From CAYLOP01 sp964385305 (GTDB taxonomy: Bacteria; Chloroflexota; Anaerolineae; Anaerolineales; E44-bin32), in the NCBI GenBank assembly GCA_964385305.1, contig CAYLOP010000089.1, positions 1 through 12,641 of the forward strand: DNA of 12,641 bases, given 5' to 3'. The notes beneath the pieces were generated by a model. That model was not told the DNA's origin. It made no database searches and saw only the letters and a program-made list of their open reading frames with translations. Positions 6,364 through 12,641 of this stretch are shown here, in pieces. Numbering within the stretch: the stretch's first letter is position 1; the number at the start of each line of letters is the position of its first letter. A program made the translations under genes and the position numbers.

Positions 6364-8963
6364 CCGAAAACCCACAAGCAACCGAACGGACCCGTACTTC
6401 ACTAGAATTGCTTTACTCAATAAGCCGTGAGCTAACTTCGGAGCTCGACTTACGTGAGCTCCTGCAAAGGATTCTTCGGCTCACCTTGGCGCAAGTGGAG
6501 GCATTTAGCGGGAGCATTATCGTCTTGGATGAGCAAGGTTTGCTCACCAATGGCGCCGTAGCCTACAACGGGGAGGTGCTCGATGGCGCGCCGGAGCAGC
6601 TACACGCTGCTTTTAAGCGTGGTTTAGCGGGATGGGTATTCGAGAATCGAGAGTCAGCTTTCGTCCCGAGCACATTTAATGACGAACGCTGGCTGAAAAA
6701 ATTAGGCGATCGCATTGATGACGCCCCTCGGTCTGCGATCAGCGTACCCCTTATTGTGCGGGATCGCGTCGTTGGCGTGTTGACCATGGTCCATCCTGAA
6801 GCTGAACACTTTAACCAAGATCAACTGATCTTACTCCAAGCAATTGCCGATCAAGCTGGGATCGCTGTCGAGAACGCGCGCCTTTTTGCAGCCGAGCAGG
6901 AACGGCGACGTTTCGCCTCAACGCTCCAGGAGATTGCACGAACGATCAACTCCACACTCGATCCGGCTTACGTCTTCTCGTTGATCCTCGAGCAGCTTGA
7001 GCGATTGATCGATTACGATAGCTCCAGCATTTTCTTGATTGAAGATGACAAACTTGTGATTGTGGCTGCTAGGGGGTTTCAGGATGATCAAGCAATCTTG
7101 GGCGTCACGTTGTCGATGAATAGCGATCTGCTTTGTTGTCAGGCGCTTCGCACCTTGCAAGTTGTCGTAAGCGAAGATGTTCAGAAGGGCGGCGGTTGGC
7201 TTCAGACGGATGAATTGGTCGAAGCAGAAAAGATCCATGGTTGGATCGGGGCTCCCTTAATCGTCCAAGACCAGGCGGTGGGTGTCTTGAACGTCGACAG
7301 TAACAAGGTTGGTGCTTACGGACCGGCAGAAGCGGAGGTTGTTGCCGCCTTTGCGGATCAAGCTGCAGCAGCGGTCGCCAATGCGAAGCTCTTCGCGGAG
7401 AGCCAGCGCAGGGTTCAGGCGTTAGCTGCCTTGGCCTCCACGGCACGTGAGGTTACAGCAAGCCTAGACCTAGATGAGGTATTAAAGCGGATCTTAGCGC
7501 AAACGATGGGGAGCATGGAAGCGGAGGGGGCATCTCTCGCACTTCTCAATGAGGAGACGAACAAATTAGAATTTCGTTTCGTGAGTGGCAAAGCAGCCGC
7601 CGAAATGCTTGGTGTGCAGCTTGATATAGGGCAGGGCATCGCCGGTTGGGTTGTCGAGAATAATGAACCCTTGCTTGTACCCGATGTTCAAGGGGATCCG
7701 CGTTTTTATCCTCGAGTGGATGAGAAAACCGGATTTGAGACACGCGTAATCGCCGCTGCTCCAATTTCAATTCAGTCGAAAACCATAGGGGTGATCGAGG
7801 CTATCAACCCGCGCTGGGGCTCCGTTGTGCAGGAGCAGATCGACCTTATGATGGGCATTGCCTATCTGGCGGGAACGGCGATTAAAAGCGCACGCCTCTT
7901 CGCTGAAACGCAGGATGCTCGGCAGCGCTACGCCAGTCTTTTTGAAGATAGCAGCGATCCGATTCTCATCACAGACTTGCAGGGCGTGATCGCGGATGCC
8001 AACCATCGGGCCATGTCCTTCCTGGATGTGGCTTGCGATACGCTGATCGGGAATTCTGTTCAGAATCTTAAGATCCCCAACATCGATCAACTCCTAGAAG
8101 CATTGACAAAGCTTGAACCTGGCCAGACGTACGTTCATGAAAACCTGGAAACCGAGCTCAAGGATGATAATCTGCCCATTGAGGTGCACGTAAAACGGAT
8201 TGATATCGGGCAGGAAGTATTCCTGCAATGGATCCTGCGTGATATCTCTGAGCGAATCGAGCTTGATAAGTTGCGCTCGGATTTAACCTCGATGATCTTC
8301 CATGACCTGAGAGCGCCGCTTGGAAATATCATCTCTAGTTTGGAGGTTATGCGCGCCACGGCGCCTGCGGGTGACGACACTTTTCATTCGGTCCTATCCA
8401 TCGCACAACGCTCGAGCCGAAGGGCATCGCGCCTGGTGGAATCCTTGCTGGACATAGATCGATTAGAAGCAGGCCGGGCGGTACTCGACAAGACCACGGG
8501 GTCGATCGGTGTGCTGATTACGGAAGCCGTAGAGGAAGTGCACCCTACGGCGGAAGCAAAAGGTCATTTAGTGCGCTTCGAAATACCGCCGGGTCTACCA
8601 GAGGTTGAAGTGGATGCGGATATGCTCCACAGGGTTCTTATCAACCTTCTGGAAAACGCGATCAAGTACACGCCAACTGATGGCAAGATCACGATCTCGG
8701 CTCGGAAGGAAGATGAGCAAGTCTTGATCGAGGTTTCAGACAGCGGAATGGGGATACCCGTGAGCGATCAGCAACGCATCTTTGAAAAATATGCTCGCAT
8801 TCGACGCGGCTCGCGATCGAAAGGGATCGGGTTGGGATTAGCTTTTTGCCGCCTCGCTGTGGAAGCTCATGGTGGGCGAATCTGGGTTGAAAGCGATCAA
8901 GGGCAAGGTTCGAGTTTCTTCTTCACCCTTCCTCTGCAGGTCGCATCTCAAGATTCTCAGTGA
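6360..8963 (+). CDS. Sensor histidine kinase, GAF-GAF-GAF-PAS-HisKA-HATPase
   Basis: This 867-residue protein has no membrane segment and is predicted cytoplasmic. Three GAF domains occupy about 15-178, 182-345 and 350-515; each ends in a helix of the type ADQAGIAVENARLF that runs into the next. A PAS domain follows (about 522-632; LFEDSSDPILITDLQGVIADAN). The dimerisation domain has H648 in FHDLRAPLGN as the predicted phospho-acceptor. The ATPase domain (about 740-860) has an N box (LLENAIKYT, N766), a G1 box (DSGMGIP, D794), an F box (IFEKYAR) and a G2 box (GIGLGLAFC), so all catalytic motifs are present. No receiver domain is fused and no response regulator is nearby, so its partner lies elsewhere. 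The ligands of the GAF domains are not predictable. The start overlaps the thrC stop by four bases. Confidence 0.92.
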   Translation: MTENPQATERTRTSLELLYSISRELTSELDLRELLQRILRLTLAQVEAFSGSIIVLDEQGLLTNGAVAYNGEVLDGAPEQLHAAFKRGLAGWVFENRESAFVPSTFNDERWLKKLGDRIDDAPRSAISVPLIVRDRVVGVLTMVHPEAEHFNQDQLILLQAIADQAGIAVENARLFAAEQERRRFASTLQEIARTINSTLDPAYVFSLILEQLERLIDYDSSSIFLIEDDKLVIVAARGFQDDQAILGVTLSMNSDLLCCQALRTLQVVVSEDVQKGGGWLQTDELVEAEKIHGWIGAPLIVQDQAVGVLNVDSNKVGAYGPAEAEVVAAFADQAAAAVANAKLFAESQRRVQALAALASTAREVTASLDLDEVLKRILAQTMGSMEAEGASLALLNEETNKLEFRFVSGKAAAEMLGVQLDIGQGIAGWVVENNEPLLVPDVQGDPRFYPRVDEKTGFETRVIAAAPISIQSKTIGVIEAINPRWGSVVQEQIDLMMGIAYLAGTAIKSARLFAETQDARQRYASLFEDSSDPILITDLQGVIADANHRAMSFLDVACDTLIGNSVQNLKIPNIDQLLEALTKLEPGQTYVHENLETELKDDNLPIEVHVKRIDIGQEVFLQWILRDISERIELDKLRSDLTSMIFHDLRAPLGNIISSLEVMRATAPAGDDTFHSVLSIAQRSSRRASRLVESLLDIDRLEAGRAVLDKTTGSIGVLITEAVEEVHPTAEAKGHLVRFEIPPGLPEVEVDADMLHRVLINLLENAIKYTPTDGKITISARKEDEQVLIEVSDSGMGIPVSDQQRIFEKYARIRRGSRSKGIGLGLAFCRLAVEAHGGRIWVESDQGQGSSFFFTLPLQVASQDSQ

Positions 8964-8970
8964 GACATTG

Positions 8971-9807
8971 ATGCAAAAGATTTTAAAAGGGATCTTTCTT
9001 TCGAATAAGTATCTCGGTGTTTCTTTAGGTGTTGTGGTTACGGAGGAAGGTCTTCTGCTCATCGATAGCCCAATTCATCTGGAAGATGGACAGGACTGGT
9101 TGGAATCGCTAAAGACCTTGGGTCAACCGCGCTTCCTTGCGTTGCTCGATTACCATCCCGATCGTGTGATCGGGGCAAGGGGGCTTCCTATCCCCATCAT
9201 TGCCCATGACGCGACACGGATCGAGATGAGTACTTGGTCGGATAACTACAAAGGCGTCGCCAACCCGATCGGAGCCGATGTAGATCAGTTGCGGCGGGTG
9301 ACGGGAATTCGAAAAGCGATTCCTGAACTGACCTTCTCAGAAAAGATGACCATCCAATTCGGCGAAAGGTGGATCGAATTTTGGCATCGCCCAGGACCGA
9401 CCAATGGTACGATGTGGGTTGTCTTGCCTGAAAACCGCGTCGTTTTCGTCGGGGATACTGTGATGGTGAGTGAGCCCCCGTTCATCGGTGAGGCAGATAT
9501 CGGCTTGTGGTTGGAATCTCTAAACGAATTACGAAGCTTAAGCGTGAAATCCTACAAAATCGTGACCTCGCATGATGGCGTGATCCGACGTGAGCATCTC
9601 AATCGTATGGCGCGTTTCTTGCGCAAACTTCCCCGTAGAATCAAGCGACTTTCCAAGCGGGGCGATGTGGAAGAAAACGCGTTAAAATACGCGCGGGAAC
9701 TCATGAAGGAATACAAACTCGACCCCGAACGCGAAGAACTGATGCAGCGGAGGCTGCAGTTGGGGTTGACACGCATCTACGCTCGCCTGCACCCGGCAGA
9801 ATCTTAA
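8971..9807 (+). CDS. Metallo-beta-lactamase-fold protein with degenerate metal site
   Basis: The 278-residue product shows the fold's order of elements: a strand ending in LLIDSP (about 28-33), a motif-1 region at 60-65, a PG-x-T-N-G-T segment at 141-147, a buried strand then GDT (161-163), and SHDG (200-203). In active enzymes motif 1 is H-x-H-x-D-H. Here it reads D60-Y-H62-P-D64-R65, so two of the metal ligands are replaced. The usual histidine in PGHT is P143. H62, D64, D162 and H201 remain. A charged helical tail (about 205-278) follows. The protein may bind metal in altered form or be non-catalytic. The frame is open further upstream into the kinase gene, but ATG 8971 begins where homology to the fold begins, 7 bases after the kinase stop. 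Co-transcription with the kinase suggests a linked, unknown role. Confidence 0.75.
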   Translation: MQKILKGIFLSNKYLGVSLGVVVTEEGLLLIDSPIHLEDGQDWLESLKTLGQPRFLALLDYHPDRVIGARGLPIPIIAHDATRIEMSTWSDNYKGVANPIGADVDQLRRVTGIRKAIPELTFSEKMTIQFGERWIEFWHRPGPTNGTMWVVLPENRVVFVGDTVMVSEPPFIGEADIGLWLESLNELRSLSVKSYKIVTSHDGVIRREHLNRMARFLRKLPRRIKRLSKRGDVEENALKYARELMKEYKLDPEREELMQRRLQLGLTRIYARLHPAES

Positions 9808-9872
9808 TTTACGCATTTACTCGGGTTATAGACTTTTTCATGACACTTGACTTTTAACTCGGAGAAGGCGAA
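9808..9872 (+). other. 65-base gap before the asparaginase gene
   Basis: AT-rich relative to the flanking genes. It contains TTATAG (9826-9831) and TTGACT (9847-9852), but not as a -35/-10 pair with normal spacing, so no promoter is called. GGAGAAGG (9861-9868) is the ribosome site of the next gene. No terminator hairpin is visible. Confidence 0.4.
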
Positions 9873-10913
9873 ATGAATTATCAACCTGTAGTGGAATACA
9901 CACGTGGTGAGCTCGTAGAATCCATTCACTACGGCGCGGGAGTTGTCGCAGATCGCGCGGGTAAAATTCATGCATGGTGGGGCGATGCGGATGCCGTAAC
10001 CTTTATGCGTTCAAGCTCAAAACCGCTCCAGGGGCTGGCAGTGCTCGAGAGTGGCGCAGTCGAACGCTTTGGTCTCACGACCAAGGAGATCGCAATTATT
10101 TGTTCCTCTCATTCAGGGACGGATGAGCATGTAGAGACCGTCGCCTCGATCCAGGCGAAGATTGGTGTGACCGAGGCCGACATGATGTGTGGGGTACACG
10201 AGCCCCTTGATGTGGAGACCGCGCGTCGCTTGTGGCGTGATGGCCTGGAACCCACTCCCAGACGCCACAACTGCTCTGGTAAGCATAGCGGGATGTTGGC
10301 ATTGGCGAAGCACATCGGGGCGCCCTTGAAGGATTATGTCAATCGCGATCATCCGGTTCAACGCCGCATGCTGGAAGTGGTAGCGTCAATGTGTGAGATT
10401 GATCCTGGGGAGGTGAAATTGGGGATCGATGGTTGCTCAGTGCCGACGTTCGCGGTTCCCCTGCGTGTGGCGGCGCCTGCCTTTGCAAGACTGATGGATC
10501 CCTCTGGACTGGCGCCGGAGAGGGCAAAGGCTTGTAGAGATGTTGTCGCTTCAATGACGTCTTACCCCATGATGGTTGCAGGTCCGGGTCGATTCGACAC
10601 GCGCTTTATGGAGGTCACTGAGGGCCGATTGCTTTCGAAAGGCGGTGCGGAAGGATACCAGGCGGTTGGCATTCCAAGCGGCGCGATGGGGCCTAATTCG
10701 CCAGCCCTCGGTCTCGTTGCAAAGATCGCGGATGGCGGGCACCGCAAGGAGGCTGGCACGGCGGTGGTGTTGTCCGTATTGGAGACGTTGGGGGTAATCT
10801 CCGGCGAGGAGAGCCAGGCTTTAGCGGAGTTCGGACCGCAGGCGCTGACCAATGCGCGGGGCTTGGTTGTTGGGCGCTCGCATGTCTGCCTTGATTTGAA
10901 AAGGGGAGGGTAG
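9873..10913 (+). CDS. L-asparaginase, Rhizobium etli type II family (PF06089)
   Basis: This 346-residue protein of the serine-lysine asparaginase family hydrolyses L-asparagine to aspartate and ammonia. It is unrelated to the E. coli AnsA/AnsB and plant-type enzymes. The active-site pieces known from the R. etli enzyme are all visible: a Ser-x-x-Lys motif (S47-S-S-K50 in RSSSKPLQ), a second serine region, CSSHSG, with S79, and the zinc-site residues C134 and K137 in HNCSGKHSGM. C188 in GIDGCSVP and a conserved lysine at 256 (SKGGAEG) complete the set. No signal peptide is present, so it is cytoplasmic. The length of about 340-350 residues is normal. The ATG has GGAGAAGG upstream. rsmG begins 8 bases after the stop, so they are probably one transcript. 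Its role here is probably asparagine breakdown or nitrogen supply. Confidence 0.9.
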   Translation: MNYQPVVEYTRGELVESIHYGAGVVADRAGKIHAWWGDADAVTFMRSSSKPLQGLAVLESGAVERFGLTTKEIAIICSSHSGTDEHVETVASIQAKIGVTEADMMCGVHEPLDVETARRLWRDGLEPTPRRHNCSGKHSGMLALAKHIGAPLKDYVNRDHPVQRRMLEVVASMCEIDPGEVKLGIDGCSVPTFAVPLRVAAPAFARLMDPSGLAPERAKACRDVVASMTSYPMMVAGPGRFDTRFMEVTEGRLLSKGGAEGYQAVGIPSGAMGPNSPALGLVAKIADGGHRKEAGTAVVLSVLETLGVISGEESQALAEFGPQALTNARGLVVGRSHVCLDLKRGG

Positions 10914-10921
10914 AAGGACCA

Positions 10922-11644
10922 GTGGCAAGCTACGGAAGCCTGCAGGAGGCTTCACAGACACTGTTGGGACTTGCTTTGAACGCTCACCACCTTGAGAGCT
11001 TCGAGATCTATGCCTCTGAGCTGATCGCGTGGAATAGAAGGTTCAACCTTACGGCGATCACAGATCCGAAAGACATTGAAGTGAAGCACTTCCTGGATTC
11101 CCTCACCTGCCTCCGTGTGATCGGCCTCCGGCCAGAGGGTAAGTTGATCGATATTGGTTCAGGGGCAGGCTTTCCCGGGCTTCCTTTGAAGATCACCTGT
11201 CCGCAATTAAAAGTTACACTGATTGAATCAATTGGAAAAAAGGTTGAATTTTGCCGTCATATCGTCAAACGCCTGAGCTTGAAGGGGATTGAGATCTTCC
11301 ACGATCGTGCAGAACGCCTCGGCCGTCAGGATGCACATCGGCAGGCTTATGATTGGGCGGTGGCGCGTGCAGTTGCAGCCATGCCGGTGTTGGCTGAATA
11401 CACCCTGCCATTCCTGCGTTTGGGTGGGCGCGCGATCATCATGAAAGGGGAAACGGGTCCGGCCGAGGCGCATGCGGCGGAGGGTGCGCTTCAATTACTG
11501 GGCGGGCGGGTCTCGCAGTTGATTCCCCTGGAATTGCCGCAGATCGTGGAAACGCGTTATTTGGTGCTGGTGGATAAGGTTGCTGCGACTCCGGCGAAAT
11601 ATCCTCGTCGACCAGGGATTCCCGAAAAGAGACCTGTGGGCTAA
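10922..11644 (+). CDS. rsmG: 16S rRNA (guanine527-N7)-methyltransferase RsmG
   Basis: A SAM-dependent methyltransferase that adds the N7 methyl to G527 of 16S rRNA; in several bacteria its loss gives low-level streptomycin resistance. The 240-residue product shows the family N-terminus (WNRRFNLTAITDPKDIEVKH, about 37-56) and the SAM motif I (IDIGSGAGFPGLPLK, 76-90). An acidic residue follows in TLIES (102), and the later DWAVARAVAAMPVLAEY block (144-160) and GGRAIIMKG strand are also present. GTG 10922 has GAAGGA (10913-10918) three bases before it, a tight spacing, but no better in-frame start fits the family N-terminus. The gene is also called gidB, and often lies near gidA or parAB at the origin; here it lies with an asparaginase gene and convergent to recF. 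Confidence 0.93.
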   Translation: MASYGSLQEASQTLLGLALNAHHLESFEIYASELIAWNRRFNLTAITDPKDIEVKHFLDSLTCLRVIGLRPEGKLIDIGSGAGFPGLPLKITCPQLKVTLIESIGKKVEFCRHIVKRLSLKGIEIFHDRAERLGRQDAHRQAYDWAVARAVAAMPVLAEYTLPFLRLGGRAIIMKGETGPAEAHAAEGALQLLGGRVSQLIPLELPQIVETRYLVLVDKVAATPAKYPRRPGIPEKRPVG

Positions 11645-11734
11645 GTTTCTCCGCGCATCCCCTGCATGTCGAGATATCAGGAAGATTTCAAGGCGCGGGG
11701 ATCGGCTGGCAATAATCCACACTCGTCTTTCAAT
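11645..11734. other. 90-base convergent gap between rsmG and recF
   Basis: CCGCGC (11651-11656) and GCGCGG (11693-11698) form a perfect 6-base inverted repeat with a 36-base loop and no flanking T-run. It could act as a weak two-way terminator, but the long loop makes this doubtful. Nothing else is recognisable. Confidence 0.3.
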
Positions 11735-12641
11735 TTATATTTTCTCGGGGGATAGCGTGCCGGCTGAGACATGCCAGATCGTGGCACTTTTGCAAAACGC
11801 CTCATTGAACATGGCCAAATCCGAAGCAGTAAGGATCGCTTGCTGAGAGGTCTGCACGCGTTGGAGGAGATCCTCTCGACGGATCGGGTCCAATTCCGCG
11901 AGCACTTCGTCCAGGAGCAGCACGGGGGTTTCCCCGGTTCGACCCTTAAGCCACTCGACCGTTGCCAATTGGACGGCGAGCATCGCAGTGCGATTCTGGC
12001 CGCGCGAGCCATAAACGGAAAGATCGATGCCGTCTGCGCGAAAGTTGAAATCGTCGCGGTGTGGCCCCAGAAGCGTCATGCCGCGCGCGATTTCCTCCGT
12101 GCGTGTGTGCTGCAGTGCCTGAAGCATGCCGGCACGTATGGTCTCGCGGGGGATGCTGGTGTGATCGATTGCCGTCTCCATCGGCAAGCCGAGTTGCCCC
12201 TTGGGTTCGGTAGCCGGGTCGTAGGAAGGCTGATAATCGAGCCGGAGCGTTTCCCCGGCGCGTGTAAGTGCGAGGTGGATTGGCCCTGTAAGGTCTTCGA
12301 GTTCCGACAAGGCTAACGCACGCGCCCGGATCAACGCTGCGCCGAGTTCGCAGAGTTGTTCATCCCAAAAACGGAGTTGGCCGTTATCGTTCTCCCGCTC
12401 CTGAAGTTGCTTAAGAAGTGCATTGCGTTGGGAGAGCACCTGCCCATAATCCCGGAGGGTGCGAGCGTATACCGCATCAGCCTGTGTGAGGGCCGCATCG
12501 AGGAAGCGCCGCCGATCGCCTGGCGATCCTTCGATCACACGTAGATCCTGCGGAAGGAACATCACAGCATTGAACACCCCCGCCAGATCGCTAACGCGGC
12601 GTTTTACACCGTTGATCAAGATCTCCTTCCGCAGGCGTCGA
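11735..12641 (-). CDS. recF: DNA replication/repair protein RecF, 5'-partial
   Basis: An SMC-like ATP-binding protein that helps load RecA on gapped DNA in the RecFOR pathway. The visible 301 residues are the C-terminal four-fifths; the frame runs off the right edge (RRLRKEILINGVKRR) with no need for the internal TTG at 12619-12617. About 60-80 N-terminal residues, including the Walker A loop, must lie outside. Family blocks seen are the F-L-P-x-D-L segment followed by EGSPGDRRRFLD, QRNALLKQL, LLGPHRDDF, the ABC-type signature GSRGQNR and the Walker B LLLDEVLAELD with a following RR. RecF proteins have SQGQQR at the signature; the R and N substitutions are minor. The stop is TAA (complement of 11735-11737). 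It faces rsmG tail to tail. Confidence 0.92.
   Translation of the reverse strand, partial: RRLRKEILINGVKRRVSDLAGVFNAVMFLPQDLRVIEGSPGDRRRFLDAALTQADAVYARTLRDYGQVLSQRNALLKQLQERENDNGQLRFWDEQLCELGAALIRARALALSELEDLTGPIHLALTRAGETLRLDYQPSYDPATEPKGQLGLPMETAIDHTSIPRETIRAGMLQALQHTRTEEIARGMTLLGPHRDDFNFRADGIDLSVYGSRGQNRTAMLAVQLATVEWLKGRTGETPVLLLDEVLAELDPIRREDLLQRVQTSQQAILTASDLAMFNEAFCKSATIWHVSAGTLSPEKI

Noticed and set aside
8869..8970. Earlier in-frame start of the MBL-fold gene inside the kinase gene
   Set aside because: It would overlap the conserved end of the kinase ATPase domain by about 95 bases, and the added residues do not resemble the fold. ATG 8971 just after the kinase stop fits better.
11771..12316. 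Plus-strand reading frame of 181 residues opposite recF
   Set aside because: It is antisense to clear RecF motifs and has no recognisable domain, so it is a shadow of recF codon bias.

Overview
The window reads as ordinary bacterial chromosome, densely coded. The plus strand carries nine complete genes plus one that is probably cut at the left edge. A single minus-strand gene, recF, is cut by the right edge. The organism is probably a member of Chloroflexota (Anaerolineae-like). This is an inference from gene style: a kinase with three GAF domains and a PAS domain, several small proteins with a SHOCT-like/YvlB-LiaX-type helical motif, a YvlD-like membrane protein, and mixed ATG/GTG/TTG starts with good Shine-Dalgarno sites. 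No rRNA, tRNA, CRISPR array, insertion sequence or phage gene was seen.

Positions 1-4786 hold an envelope/stress-flavoured cluster. It starts with a GGD-repeat beta-solenoid (DUF4097-like) protein ending in a SHOCT-like helical motif. Next come a tandem-GNAT acetyltransferase whose TTG start overlaps the preceding stop, and a 12-TM major facilitator exporter. Two small paralogues follow, each with the same helical motif at the N-terminus; one has gained a transmembrane hairpin. The cluster ends with a four-TM YvlD-type (PF04020) protein. The set recalls the Firmicutes yvlABCD/liaXYZ envelope-stress modules, but with different architectures and no PspC-like protein. It is the most interesting part of the window.

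Positions 4787-5205 are a 419-base gap with no convincing gene. It ends in a good extended -10 promoter that lies almost on top of the thrC start codon.

Positions 5206-9807 are a compact operon: thrC (threonine synthase), a GAF-GAF-GAF-PAS histidine kinase overlapping it by 4 bases, and a metallo-beta-lactamase-fold protein 7 bases further on whose metal-binding residues are partly lost.

Positions 9873-11644 hold an asparaginase of the Rhizobium etli type II family and rsmG (16S rRNA G527 methyltransferase) 8 bases downstream. recF is convergent with rsmG, and its 3' end faces the rsmG stop across about 90 bases.
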